Assembly: GCF_036689865.1 (NCBI RefSeq)
Contig: NZ_JBAHUQ010000016.1
Location: 1 to 64,000, forward strand
DNA from: Magnetococcus sp. PR-3
Lineage (GTDB): Bacteria; Pseudomonadota; Magnetococcia; Magnetococcales; Magnetococcaceae
Direction of reading: 5' to 3'
Length of the DNA stretch: 64,000 nt
Within the stretch, counting starts at the first letter, position 1. Each line of letters begins with the position of its first letter. The notes beneath the pieces were generated by a model that saw only the letters and a list, made by a program, of their open reading frames with translations, was not told where the DNA came from and did not search any database. Positions 16,285 to 25,924 of this stretch are shown here, piece after piece. The position numbers and the translations under genes were made by a program.

Positions 16285-18390
16285 TTAGCGACTACGCCCT
16301 GGCCCACAGCCAAGACCACCCCGACCGGAGAATGAGGCATCCCGAATAATGGGGCGATGAATCCCCATATCCTGCTTTAAGATTTTGGCAACCTGCTCCG
16401 CTTTACCGCGGGTTGTAAAAGGTCCGGCGCAGACACTGTTCATGGTTTTGCCACGCACCAGAACCTGACGCTGGAAAGCTGGGAAGCTTTGTGACTCAAT
16501 CCGTTCACGTAGCCGGGTTGCATTGCCCTGGTTGGAGAAAAACCCTGCATATACCGTATAGTCTTGACGCCCGGTATCGCTAAAAATGGGGGTCTCACCG
16601 GTTTCTTGAATGGCCTGTGCAAAATTTTTCGGTTGAGCTGCCGCCTTAGGTGCTGGTGGCGTAGCCGACTTAATGGCCGCCTGCCAACTGTTGGTCTTAG
16701 GTTGTACCGCGGCACGCGCAGGCTTGCTCACAACGGGTGTGGCAGAAGCCGTGTGACGAATCACACTTCCAGCCACACCGATCTCATCCTTAATCACCCC
16801 TTGTACCGCCTCAGCTTTTGCTCGGCTTTGATAGGGCCCAACAAACAAGCGGATGAGCTGACGCCCTCTGGCTTGGGAGAGATTTTGATAAGCGGGCAAA
16901 CCCAACGCCATTAACCGCTTTTCCATCCGCTTGGCCGAGGGCTGATCCCGGTAAGAGACCACCTGTACCGCATAACGGCGCGCTGACTTCGACGCCTTAG
17001 CCGCTTTAACCGGTGCCGACACGGTGGGTTTATCGACCGGAGCAACCGGCTTGGGCTGCGGCATTTTTTTAACCGCGACAGGCTTGCTTACAACGGGTGC
17101 AGAGGCTGGAGCAACCTGGGTTAAACGGGAGATCCGCTTCGTGTTCCAACGCTGGATGACCCCCGAAATTTTAAACTGCGCCAAGATCGTCTGCATCGAC
17201 TGCTTAGCCTGTTGACGGTCGGCATAAGGCCCTACAAATACACGGATATAGGTACGCCCTTTACTCTTTACCTGCTCGGTTGAGACGGCAAAGCGCCGTT
17301 TGGCCAGGTTTTTTTCCAACCGTTTGGCATTGTCCTGGTTACCAAAAGAGCCCAAGGCAACCATGTAGCGTGGACCGTTGGTTTTAACCGGCGTTTTGGG
17401 GGCAAAAACCCCTAAAGAATCCTCTTTGGCGACCACTGCAGGTTGGTGCTTTTTGGGTTGAACCTGTTGGATGTTTTCACCATCACGCTTGATCCGACTG
17501 GGCAAACCGGTCTGCTCTTCAATAAAGCGTCGGGCAAACTCAGCAGCCTCATTACGGCTATAAGGGCCAGACAGCACCTGATAACCCCGGCTCACCGCCT
17601 CCAGACTAACCGGCAATCCCAAATCGGAAACCTGCTGCTTGATCGCTTGAGCTTTTTCATGCCCAAAAGGCTCTGCACCAATGCGTACATACTGACCACT
17701 GGCAGCCTGAGAAGCCACCGCACGCTCGATAGGGTCGGCTTTAGGCGCTGCTACAGGCATCGTCACTGTTGGCGTGACCTTGGCTGGCTTGGGGACCACA
17801 GCAGCTACCGTCGATTGAACAGGAGCTTGACTGGGTTTGGTCGTAGCAACACGCTTAGGCTTGGCGGGTGCGGCAGGTGCACTGGCCACGGCGGCAGATG
17901 CACCACGGCTTAACTGCGCCATGATGGAGAATGTACTGATATGAATACGCGGACCGCCATTAAAGCGGTCATAGACTTTAAAGTAGAGCCAACCAGGCGG
18001 AAAAGAGCCCGCCACCGAACCAACCACCGTATAGATATGCTCGGTATCCATAGCCTGAACGGGGTCATAGGCCATATCGGCGACTTTACGCCGGTTGCCA
18101 TCCACAATATCAATTTCAAACATATGCTTGCCTTTTTGGGCAAGCAGGACATCCATAACAAAATAACCCACCATACCGGGGTTTTGTGCGGGCAGCACAC
18201 TCACCAGTGTATTGGGTTTGACCAGATCATCCTTAACTTCCAGCTTATCTGCAAAATAGGCATTGGTAATAAAAGCAGGCTGCTCTTGTGCCATACTTTT
18301 TATGGGCAACATCACCAACACCAACGCCAGCATAAACCAGCGAAACGGATCTTTTAACCGACAGGCCAGAGCGGTGCGATATACGCTCAT
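16285..18390 (-). CDS. Envelope protein: unrecognised domain plus four SPOR repeats
   Basis: A 701-residue exported or anchored protein. A hydrophobic signal (about 17-35, possible cleavage after SMA) is followed by a domain of about 120 residues (40-158) that I do not recognise, with words NAYFADKL, GYFVMDV, YTVVG and YDRFNGG. Pro/Ala/Lys-rich linkers then separate four SPOR-like domains at about 233-302, 341-416, 472-546 and 610-683. SPOR domains bind denuded peptidoglycan, typically at septa. The next gene upstream encodes a second protein with the same N-terminal domain and SPOR-like repeats. The very C-terminus is Gly/Arg-rich. The function is unknown; a cell-wall or division-site role is inferred from SPOR alone. 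Confidence 0.75.
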   Translation of the reverse strand: MSVYRTALACRLKDPFRWFMLALVLVMLPIKSMAQEQPAFITNAYFADKLEVKDDLVKPNTLVSVLPAQNPGMVGYFVMDVLLAQKGKHMFEIDIVDGNRRKVADMAYDPVQAMDTEHIYTVVGSVAGSFPPGWLYFKVYDRFNGGPRIHISTFSIMAQLSRGASAAVASAPAAPAKPKRVATTKPSQAPVQSTVAAVVPKPAKVTPTVTMPVAAPKADPIERAVASQAASGQYVRIGAEPFGHEKAQAIKQQVSDLGLPVSLEAVSRGYQVLSGPYSRNEAAEFARRFIEEQTGLPSRIKRDGENIQQVQPKKHQPAVVAKEDSLGVFAPKTPVKTNGPRYMVALGSFGNQDNAKRLEKNLAKRRFAVSTEQVKSKGRTYIRVFVGPYADRQQAKQSMQTILAQFKISGVIQRWNTKRISRLTQVAPASAPVVSKPVAVKKMPQPKPVAPVDKPTVSAPVKAAKASKSARRYAVQVVSYRDQPSAKRMEKRLMALGLPAYQNLSQARGRQLIRLFVGPYQSRAKAEAVQGVIKDEIGVAGSVIRHTASATPVVSKPARAAVQPKTNSWQAAIKSATPPAPKAAAQPKNFAQAIQETGETPIFSDTGRQDYTVYAGFFSNQGNATRLRERIESQSFPAFQRQVLVRGKTMNSVCAGPFTTRGKAEQVAKILKQDMGIHRPIIRDASFSGRGGLGCGPGRSR

Positions 18391-18535
18391 GGATGTTTAC
18401 TCCCCGATTTATCCCCCCTGCTACCGTACTCCTGTCAACCAGAGCTTGAGTAGAGGTTGGTTTTTTACAATGCGGCTGTTCAAAGGATCATGCACCGACA
18501 GCACACAGGACCAACAGCAGGCCGATCAATACGCC

Positions 18536-20194
18536 TTAGCCATCCTGAGGTTGCAGTTCCAGCATGCTCTCCTGCTCTGGTTCTTCTATGATTTGTGCAA
18601 CCTTAGCAAAACGCCCCTGGGACAACCCATCAGGACGTTCCCACTGGGTAACTTCCCCGCCCTCTAAACCCATGCGATAGCGTGCTTCACGCAGCCCCAT
18701 ACGGGCACCCAGCCAACTGGCATAAGGCCCCATATAAACTTGATAAGCCGACCCGGAAACATCCTGCTTCAGACGGGCAGGAATACCCTGCTTTTTCAGA
18801 CTGCTTACCAACCGTTTGGCGGTCTCTTCATCCGCATAACGCCCCAACAAAGCCATAAACTTGGCCATTGGATCTTCGGCTGAGAGCGGTATGGGGATGG
18901 TGATTTCCTGAACACTTTCAACCTGAGCAACCATGGGAGGCTTAATCTTCTTTTGGGCCACACGGGAAGGACCACCATGCAACCAGATCCCTGTTGAGCC
19001 CAGATGTTCCCGAGCAACCTGAACCTGCTCTTGTGCCTCTTTTTGTGCACCAAAAGGACCCATCAATACAAAGGCGGCACGCTTATCGGTGACCGGTACT
19101 TCATAGATATTGAAAGGGGTACCGATGGTATCCAAAACGCCTTGAATGCGTGAAAGCTGGCGAGAGGATGCGGTGGCAGAGATCAAATACCAGTAGGAAC
19201 CCTGTCCGCTGCTGATAAAGGCTGTGTTGGCGGTACGCTCCGGCATTTGGAACTTGCCATCACCATGAATACACAACACCTGGCTCTCACCACCTGGGGT
19301 CAGTTGCCGTGCAGCCATACGGGCCTGCAACCAGCTGGTGTATGGACCGACCCCATCCAGACGGAAGGTGCGGTCATCCAACTTAAGCGGAATATTGAAG
19401 TGAGGAAAGCGATCTTTGATATTTTCACGACTGGCCAAACGGGGAGAGATCGGCAACCAGCAGAGGGTATCTTCACCCGTGTAGTCACCCGCATTGGCGG
19501 TTTCCAGACCTGTGACCTGCTCCACCAGACGCATGGCGCTCATCAATACATCCGATGCCATACTACCACTGACGGTCTCACCATTTTCACCATGGCGCTT
19601 TTTACTCTGAGCGGCATCGATGGAACGTAAGACAGCGGCACTCTCAACCAACGCTTCGGGGCTGAGGTTTTTCACGCTCAGGGTGGGCTCTTCTTTACCA
19701 CGAGCATTTTTGGGTGTCAAAACATTGAAGACCCCAATGGGGGTACGGTCAGATCCTGAGAGGCGGTCGTATAAATGTACCGTGCGGGCCCCTTTATCCG
19801 AACCAATTTTACCCACGATGGTATGCACAAAGCCATCCTGCACAGAGGGTACGGCATCGTAGACCAGGGCATTCAACTTCTCACCACGTTGGTTACGCAC
19901 CTCAACTTCCAAGTGGTGCAAACCTTGGCTGTTCATGGCGACGTCCATGACAAAGTAGCCATCACCTTGTGGGGCAGTTTCCCGCAAATTGTCTTGATCA
20001 GAAGGGAACAACAGCGTTTTGGCGCTGCTTAGGTGCTCGGTAAAATAGGCATTGGCAATCTGTGCAGGTGCCGTTGTTTCTTCCCACAGTTCTGGCCGCA
20101 GCAACAGTGCCGCCATCAACCCCACAAATGAGGTGAGTAAGATTAGGGAGCGCCGAAAACCGGTACCCGTGAACAGAGAGGAAAACCCCTTCAT
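18536..20194 (-). CDS. Paralogue of the SPOR protein: shared domain plus SPOR-like repeats
   Basis: A 552-residue protein with an N-terminal membrane segment (about 14-34). The same unrecognised domain as in the 16285-18390 product follows (about 42-160; NAYFTEHL, GYFVMDV, HTIVG, YDRLSG). About three SPOR-like units come next: one near CWLPISPRLAS, one near YWYLISATASS, and one ending with AYQVYMGPYASWLGARMG. The repeats are more diverged than in the partner. The protein ends in an acidic/Gln-rich tail. The two genes are 145 nt apart in the same direction, downstream of a carbamoyltransferase and a glycan transferase, so an envelope role is likely. The function is not known. Confidence 0.7.
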   Translation of the reverse strand: MKGFSSLFTGTGFRRSLILLTSFVGLMAALLLRPELWEETTAPAQIANAYFTEHLSSAKTLLFPSDQDNLRETAPQGDGYFVMDVAMNSQGLHHLEVEVRNQRGEKLNALVYDAVPSVQDGFVHTIVGKIGSDKGARTVHLYDRLSGSDRTPIGVFNVLTPKNARGKEEPTLSVKNLSPEALVESAAVLRSIDAAQSKKRHGENGETVSGSMASDVLMSAMRLVEQVTGLETANAGDYTGEDTLCWLPISPRLASRENIKDRFPHFNIPLKLDDRTFRLDGVGPYTSWLQARMAARQLTPGGESQVLCIHGDGKFQMPERTANTAFISSGQGSYWYLISATASSRQLSRIQGVLDTIGTPFNIYEVPVTDKRAAFVLMGPFGAQKEAQEQVQVAREHLGSTGIWLHGGPSRVAQKKIKPPMVAQVESVQEITIPIPLSAEDPMAKFMALLGRYADEETAKRLVSSLKKQGIPARLKQDVSGSAYQVYMGPYASWLGARMGLREARYRMGLEGGEVTQWERPDGLSQGRFAKVAQIIEEPEQESMLELQPQDG

Positions 20195-20322
20195 GCTTCT
20201 TCCTTCCTTGGAAAGTCCGCCATTTTCCTTATGGTGCCTCGCCCAACGGTGTCAGCCTCCTTGCCGACCATGCCAAAGGGTGTGCATGGGTCACATTCGC
20301 AAGGATCATACCTTAGCAAGGT

Positions 20323-21357
20323 TCACAAAGAATGGCGCCTCCAAAAACGGCGTATGAAGCGTAGATAAAACAAGAACAAAAGAACGATAAGAAAAAAAGG
20401 AAAGGGCCCTAACATCTCCAAATAAGTGTAGAGAATCGCCATACCACCTGCCAAAATCCCCACACCTGCCATCAGGGGTGCCACCCAAGCGACAGGTACC
20501 CCCATGGCAGCCATAAGGTGGTGTAAGTGTCGGCGGTCACCATCCAACGGGCCAGAGCCATCTAGCGCACGGCGGAAGACAGAGCCAAACAGGTCAAAAA
20601 GTGGGATCAACACCACCCAAAGCACCACAGCGGGTGAGGTGGTTGAACTGGGTGCCTGTGTGATCACCATGGCAAACCAAGCCAGGGCATACCCCAGCAC
20701 CATGCTACCGGCATCCCCCAAAAAGAGTTTGGCCCGTGGGCGCCCAGGAACCCGCAGATTAAACAGCAAAAAAGGCACCAAGCAGGCGACGAACAGCCAA
20801 GCCAGCGCCCCCACCTGGGTGTAGCCGGAAAGTTGACAGAGCAGCGCCATAACCACCATCGCCGCCAAGGTGACAGAGCCACAGACACCGTCCATGCCAT
20901 CAATCATATTCAAGGCATTGATCACCCCGACCACACAGATCACCGTAAACAGGGTACCAAAGGGAGCCAGTTCAATGACGCCCAGCCCAAACAGATCGCC
21001 AAAATGGTCCAACCCCACCCCACCCCACAGGTCGAGCATTAAAGCCACAACCACCTGGGCGGTTAAACGAAAACGCACACTCAGGTCATAGCGGTCATCC
21101 ATCACCCCCATCAGTGCTAACACACCCATACCGATAAAGAGCGCAGCTTCTGCTCTGGGTATGGGTCCATCAATCAGCATCCACCACCCTGCGGCCCACC
21201 CACAAAAAATGGCCAACCCACCCACCACCGGGGTCGCCACATCATGGAACTTACGCTTGGTATCAGGATGATCCACCAACTCCATAGGAACCGCGACACG
21301 ACGCAGTAGTTCCAACAGAAGCAGCGTGGTTATGGCTGCTGCCAATAGGGCGATCAC
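20323..21357 (-). CDS. WecA/MraY-family polyprenyl-phosphate sugar-1-P transferase
   Basis: A multi-pass membrane enzyme (about 10 helices) of glycosyltransferase family 4, which moves a HexNAc-1-phosphate from a UDP-sugar to undecaprenyl phosphate to start a glycan. Family motifs are clear: MDDRYDLSVR (the DDxxD-type site), NALNMIDGMDG, FLGDAGSMVLG and the WecA-like RRHLHHL. The open frame reaches back to 21405, but that overlaps the carbamoyltransferase by 52 nt. A GTG at 21357 overlaps the upstream TGA as GTGA, giving 344 residues and the usual start of the first helix, so I chose it. With the carbamoyltransferase it suggests a carbamoylated surface glycan. WecA, WbpL-like and TagO-like roles cannot be told apart here. 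Confidence 0.82.
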   Translation of the reverse strand: MIALLAAAITTLLLLELLRRVAVPMELVDHPDTKRKFHDVATPVVGGLAIFCGWAAGWWMLIDGPIPRAEAALFIGMGVLALMGVMDDRYDLSVRFRLTAQVVVALMLDLWGGVGLDHFGDLFGLGVIELAPFGTLFTVICVVGVINALNMIDGMDGVCGSVTLAAMVVMALLCQLSGYTQVGALAWLFVACLVPFLLFNLRVPGRPRAKLFLGDAGSMVLGYALAWFAMVITQAPSSTTSPAVVLWVVLIPLFDLFGSVFRRALDGSGPLDGDRRHLHHLMAAMGVPVAWVAPLMAGVGILAGGMAILYTYLEMLGPFPFFLIVLLFLFYLRFIRRFWRRHSL

Positions 21358-23120
21358 GACTGACGCCCATCCCGAGTGACCACCCAAGAGCCCATGACCA
21401 AACAATCCATTTTGGTGCGTAGATAACAGTTCAAGGCCTCTTCAGGCTGACAGACCACCGGTTCGTTCTCATTAAAAGAGGTGTTCAGCAAAATCGGCAC
21501 ACCTGTCATGCTGCCAAATTTTTTAATTAATCGGTAATATAAGGGGTTATACCCCTCTTCTACCGTCTGCAAACGGCCAGAACCATCCACATGGGTGACG
21601 GCGGGGATCTCCGCCCGCTTCTCTTCACGGATGGGAAAGACCTTCATCATAAAGGGCACATCATCTTCCAGCTCAAACCAATCACACACCGCCTCTCGTA
21701 AAATGGCCGGGGCAAAGGGGCGGAAGGACTCTCGACGCTTAATTTTTAGATTAAGGATCTCTTTCATATCTGACCGCCTTGGATCACAAAGAATAGAGCG
21801 GTTCCCCAACGCCCGCGGCCCCCACTCCATCCCCCCCTGGAACCACCCGATCACCTCACCCTGGGCAATTTTCTCTGCGGTTAAGCTCAACCGCTCATCC
21901 TCATTGCTTATCTGCCGGATGGTACAGCCTTGGGCCAGGATCTCCTCTTGCCGTGCGGTTAAAAGTTGTGCAATTTCTGTATCATCATATTGGGGTCCCC
22001 AGTAGGCGTGGGGCATGGCCACACGGCGCCCGTGCTGTGGGTTACGTTCTGCCCATAGGGCTGCAGCAGCCCCAACAGCCCCGCCCGCATCCCCAGCAGC
22101 TGACTGAATATAAACCCGTTTAAACGGTGTATTCCGGGTGATCTTACCATTGGCCACAGAGTTCATGGCGCACCCACCGGCCAGGGTCAGATCATCAACA
22201 CCATAGTGGGCATGCAGATGGTTAAGCATATGAAAAAGCGCTTTTTCATACATCGCCTGAATCGAGCGTGCCAGATCTTTATGGTACGGACTGAGCGGGG
22301 CATCTTTATGACGGGGTGGACCCAGCAGAGGTTCAAGCGCTTGGGCATTGAACAGACTGGCAACGTCTGGGTACCCTCCATCCCACTTAAACACAGAACG
22401 GATCTTATGGTGTTTAAAGTACTTCATCTCCAGCGCAAAACGCCCTTGGGGCCGTAAACGAACAATCTGCTCCATACGCTCGACATAACGGGGTTCACCA
22501 TACGGGGCCAGCCCCATCACTTTGTACTCATCCCCATACCCTGAAAAACCCAAATATTGGGTCATCATCTGATAGAAGATCCCCAGGGAGTGCGGAAAGT
22601 GGATGGCACCATCCATACTTAATGCAGAACCTTGCCCAAGTCCCCATGCCGTGGAGCTGAAATCCCCAAAACCATCCACCGACAGTGCCACCGCTTTTTC
22701 ATAGGGAGAAACCAAAAACGCGGATGCCAAGTGGGCACGGTGGTGCTCAACCTGTACCAGCTCCCCTTTAAATGGAGTATCCGGAAACAGTTTGGCCAGT
22801 TCATCGGCCACCCCTCCCCGTTTTTTGGCACTACGCATGCGATCCAGGATCAGTGCAGGGGTTGGAAATTTTGACAGTGCAAACGCCAACTTACGCCCAA
22901 GGTTGGCTTTAGGATCGGTATTCACCGCCACCACATCGACATCGGCCAAGCTAAGCTCTGCCACCTTAAGACAGTGGCGGATCGACATTTCGGGAAACCC
23001 TGCCCAATGCTTAATCCGGCGAAAGCGCTCTTCTTCCACAGCGGCAACAAGTTGACCATCCACCACAATACACGCCGAAGCATCGGCGTGATACGCGTTG
23101 ACCCCAATGATCACCTGCAT
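21354..23120 (-). CDS. NodU/CmcH-family carbamoyltransferase
   Basis: A 588-residue carbamoyltransferase that uses carbamoyl phosphate to O-carbamoylate a sugar or natural product. The N-terminal ASKHA-type domain opens with MQVIIGVNAYHADASA and carries the metal-binding His motif VEHHRAHLASAF (about 126-137). LAGGCAMNSVANG is the Kae1-like motif, and the C-terminal YrdC-like half contains GGMEWGPRALGNRSIL, KRRESFRPFAPA and LLNTSFNENEPVV. The length fits the family. It heads the leftward set that includes the WecA-like transferase (4-nt overlap) and probably the two SPOR genes. The acceptor is unknown; a surface polysaccharide sugar is the likeliest guess from the neighbour. Confidence 0.88.
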   Translation of the reverse strand: MQVIIGVNAYHADASACIVVDGQLVAAVEEERFRRIKHWAGFPEMSIRHCLKVAELSLADVDVVAVNTDPKANLGRKLAFALSKFPTPALILDRMRSAKKRGGVADELAKLFPDTPFKGELVQVEHHRAHLASAFLVSPYEKAVALSVDGFGDFSSTAWGLGQGSALSMDGAIHFPHSLGIFYQMMTQYLGFSGYGDEYKVMGLAPYGEPRYVERMEQIVRLRPQGRFALEMKYFKHHKIRSVFKWDGGYPDVASLFNAQALEPLLGPPRHKDAPLSPYHKDLARSIQAMYEKALFHMLNHLHAHYGVDDLTLAGGCAMNSVANGKITRNTPFKRVYIQSAAGDAGGAVGAAAALWAERNPQHGRRVAMPHAYWGPQYDDTEIAQLLTARQEEILAQGCTIRQISNEDERLSLTAEKIAQGEVIGWFQGGMEWGPRALGNRSILCDPRRSDMKEILNLKIKRRESFRPFAPAILREAVCDWFELEDDVPFMMKVFPIREEKRAEIPAVTHVDGSGRLQTVEEGYNPLYYRLIKKFGSMTGVPILLNTSFNENEPVVCQPEEALNCYLRTKMDCLVMGSWVVTRDGRQS

Positions 23121-23370
23121 GGTTTACCCTTTCAACAACGCCAACAAGTACGGCTCATAGATATGTGTCACCTTTGCGATGGAAACACATGCAGATGGAA
23201 TTCACGATCTGGGCCAACCCCACCTGAATGACAATTTTTCCTCCACCCCATTTGCAGGCCTTCTATTTGCATAAACCATTTGCGAAAACCGGCTTATCCA
23301 CTTAAACAGGCCCCCATTGTACCGTGGCCATAAGTGGGCAGCACCGTGCTATTTGTTACAGGGAGTCGTT

Positions 23371-23853
23371 ATGAGTGAGTACCTCAATGCCTTAGTCCTT
23401 TTAGCCGAAGGGGGAGACAGTCAGGCCCAACACCGTATTGGCGTCTTTTGTCTGCAAGGGGAAGAGGTGGAACAGGATCTGGAAGGTGCCCGGCTCTGGT
23501 TTGAGGCTGCCGCAGCACAAGGATACGCCCCCGCTGCCTATGACCTAGCCATGATCTATCTGGAAGGTACTGGTGTTGAACCAGATCAAGAGACCGGGGT
23601 TAAGTGGCTGAGCAAAGCCGCCTTGGCGGGGGATGCCAAAGCACAGAACAACTTGGCGATCCTACACGCCCAAGGTGAAGGGGTACAAGAGGACCTTGTT
23701 CAGGCGTTAATCTGGTTTGGACTGGCCGCCCATAACGGCCTGGAAGAAGCTGTACAAAACTACCAGTCCCTGGCCAAAGAGGTCCCTGAAGAGATGTTGT
23801 TTAAAGCACAAATGGGCGCAGAAGCCATTTTATCCCGCATGCAAAATGGTTAA
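23371..23853 (+). CDS. Sel1-like repeat protein
   Basis: A small protein of Sel1-type TPR-like repeats, which form alpha-solenoids for protein contacts. About three repeat units are visible (A..WFEAAAAQGYAPAAYDLAMIYLEGTGV; A...WLSKAALAGDAKAQNNLAILHAQGEGV; ALIWFGLAAHNG). An in-frame ATG at 23317 exists, but the GGGAG 8-12 nt before the ATG at 23371 and the start of the repeat fold favour 23371 (160 residues). There is no signal peptide, so it is probably cytoplasmic. The last 80 nt and the terminator are echoed by a decayed copy just downstream. No partner can be named. Confidence 0.75.
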   Translation: MSEYLNALVLLAEGGDSQAQHRIGVFCLQGEEVEQDLEGARLWFEAAAAQGYAPAAYDLAMIYLEGTGVEPDQETGVKWLSKAALAGDAKAQNNLAILHAQGEGVQEDLVQALIWFGLAAHNGLEEAVQNYQSLAKEVPEEMLFKAQMGAEAILSRMQNG

Positions 23854-23949
23854 CCTTTTGGCCAACATCCATGGTGCCATGCACCCATAGCAACACCGCG
23901 ATATTGATTAGAAAAAAAGCCCTGGCGTCTCTGCGCCAGGGCTTTTTTT
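23771..23949 (+). repeat. First copy of duplicated Sel1-gene 3' end and terminator
   Basis: This segment (end of the Sel1 gene, TTAACC, leader and terminator) is matched about 207 nt further on at 23978-24149. Shared words include TGGCCAAAGAGG, CCTGAAGAGAT, GGTTAACCTTTTGGC, ACATCCA and the GAAAAAAAGCCCTGG stem. Confidence 0.7.
23912..23949. terminator. Terminator of Sel1 gene
   Basis: AAAGCCCTGGCG / CGCCAGGGCTTT stem (12 bp, 6-nt loop) with A and T runs on the two sides, so it can act on both strands. Confidence 0.88.
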
Positions 23950-23977
23950 AATCCCCTCACCCCAAATGATCCATCAC

Positions 23978-24149
23978 TGGCCAAAGAGGCGCCTGAAGAG
24001 ATCTGCATATCAATACAAACAGGGCAAGGGAGCCAGGTTATCCCACAGGCCAAACGGTTAACCTTTTGGCAGACATCCAAGCCCCCCCCTTAGAACACCC
24101 TGATATTGGATAGAAAAAAAGCCCTGGTGCAGAGGCACCAGGGCTTTTT
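23978..24149 (+). pseudogene. Decayed duplicate of Sel1-gene 3' end plus terminator
   Basis: This non-coding copy mirrors 23771-23949: TGGCCAAAGAGG, CCTGAAGAGATCTGCATATC..., GGTTAACCTTTTGGC, GACATCCA, then a second terminator. The coding part has drifted and no long frame remains. It looks like an old tandem duplication whose terminator stayed functional because it now serves the convergent FadL-like gene. Confidence 0.6.
24113..24149. terminator. Bidirectional terminator before FadL-like gene
   Basis: AAAGCCCTGGTGC / GCACCAGGGCTTT stem with a short loop, A7 on the left and T5 on the right. It lies 21 nt past the stop of the leftward FadL-like gene and is a near copy of the terminator at 23912. 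Confidence 0.87.
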
Positions 24150-24169
24150 AATCGCTTCAACCTGCAGCT

Positions 24170-25588
24170 TTAGAAGTCGTAGCTGTAGTTCAAAGACCAG
24201 TTGTACTGACCATGAGAAAGTTTGACATCACTGTCGGTGTTGACGTTACCTGTTGCCACATTGTCTGTACCTGGGGCATAGGCCACCGCTGCATTGATCT
24301 GGCCACCATTGGCAAAGGTGTAGCCAAATCCACCCGTAATATGGTTGGTTACCGTCGCAGGGAACAGGATAGACAGATAGTCGTTAGGGACGGGGTTGTT
24401 GCCAATATTGGCCCCCCCACGAATACGCCACTGATCGGTCAGTGCATACTCAGCCCCTAAGGAGAGCACATACTGATCTTTCCAGTTCTGCTCCAACGTA
24501 ACGTTCATAGCCTGACCGGCATAGGTGGCGTTTGTGCTGTTTGCCACAAACTCCATTTTAAAGTCTTTCATGGTGTTGGACCAATCGATCCAACTGACAT
24601 CACCTACCAGCATCAATTTTTTATTGAACTGGTAAGCGGCACCCAAGGTCGCTTTTTGGGGCCACTCAAAATCTTTAACGGTGATGGTACCGGGAATGGT
24701 CTGATTAATGGCACCACCGTCCTCAAACAAATAGACCGTGGCCCCCTCTGTGGACAGATCTTCCATGGCGGTTTTGGAGTGATAGCTCAAGCCCAGCGTA
24801 ACAGCATTGGTCAACTGGTAGGTTGCACCCAGCTTAAACCCAGCGCCATACCCTTTGGCCTCACCCGTAAAGTCGTTTCCATCAGAAAAATCAAAACGAC
24901 CATAATCGATGTCACCACCGGAAGCCGCAAAAGCATTGGTCGCCAACGCACCCGATGCTGTACCAGCAGTAGCCATGGCCGCAAAGTTAGCACCATCCAG
25001 ATCCATTTTCAGATCCAAGCCCATCCAGACAAAATCAACCGAAGCCGCAACATTCAGTTTTTCATTAACCCGGTAGCTTAACGGCAAGACGGCACGCCCG
25101 ACGGAGAGCTCAGAACGCTGCTCCAAACCACTCAAATCCACCAAAGCTGCCGCGGTGTTGCGCCCCTGAGCAAATAGCGTATTACCCGCGGCATATTCTG
25201 TACCCATACCACCCTGAGCAATCACACCAAAGCCGTAGGTAAATTTACCGCTGTTACGCATGTAGGAGAATGAAGGCATAAAATAGGCATCACCATCAGA
25301 CTTGGCAAAGGCGGCTGAAGAAGCGGTACTTTCCGCATCGACATCAGGCCCCAGCATGCGCAGACCGACGCCAACACGCTGCTTACCTTCCCACAGGCTT
25401 AACGTGGCCGGGTTATTCATGATGGCCGAGTTACCACTGTCATAACCTGATGCAGCACCACCCATAGCATGAGCACGAGCACCATAACCTTCCAGGTTCA
25501 TACCGTTGGTTGCGTGCGCAGAGCTCGCCCCCCAACCCACTGAGATAACCCCGGCTGCAACCAGTAGATACTTCAAGTTTGCTTTCAT
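24170..25588 (-). CDS. FadL/OmpP1/TodX-family outer-membrane transporter
   Basis: A 472-residue outer-membrane protein with a signal peptide (MKANLKYLL...SSAHA, cleavage near residue 26). The mature start is TNGMNLEGYGARAHAMGGA, the plug-like N-terminus of the FadL family, with the family word NPAT at about 59-62. Alternating beta-strands run to a terminal Phe (SLNYSYDF), a usual sign of outer-membrane assembly. FadL proteins take up long-chain fatty acids or other hydrophobic molecules; the substrate here cannot be read from sequence. It stands alone, with a 630-bp AT-rich region upstream and a terminator 21 nt past its stop. Confidence 0.88.
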   Translation of the reverse strand: MKANLKYLLVAAGVISVGWGASSAHATNGMNLEGYGARAHAMGGAASGYDSGNSAIMNNPATLSLWEGKQRVGVGLRMLGPDVDAESTASSAAFAKSDGDAYFMPSFSYMRNSGKFTYGFGVIAQGGMGTEYAAGNTLFAQGRNTAAALVDLSGLEQRSELSVGRAVLPLSYRVNEKLNVAASVDFVWMGLDLKMDLDGANFAAMATAGTASGALATNAFAASGGDIDYGRFDFSDGNDFTGEAKGYGAGFKLGATYQLTNAVTLGLSYHSKTAMEDLSTEGATVYLFEDGGAINQTIPGTITVKDFEWPQKATLGAAYQFNKKLMLVGDVSWIDWSNTMKDFKMEFVANSTNATYAGQAMNVTLEQNWKDQYVLSLGAEYALTDQWRIRGGANIGNNPVPNDYLSILFPATVTNHITGGFGYTFANGGQINAAVAYAPGTDNVATGNVNTDSDVKLSHGQYNWSLNYSYDF

Positions 25589-25924
25589 GATCCCCGTCCA
25601 TCCCTAATCATACGTTAAGTTGCCTTAACAGGTAGTGTGATCCAGCATTTATTTGTAATTTATAAAACAATATTTCTAAGCTGACCGAATATGTAAGAAA
25701 CATCCGCTAAAAACGTTATCGACCAAATCATTCATTTATGAAGATAACTTTTTCTCTAAGTGATCAAACATTTGAAACATCATGTTAAAAACAGCGCTCA
25801 AACCGTTATAAACAGAGACTCATAAAAGGTTCCATATATCTTCTTGAAGGTATTCAAATAGCCAGCATTCAACAAAGATATCCAGAAAAAAATGAGTATT
25901 CAGGTATTCACCCTACAGCGCCAC

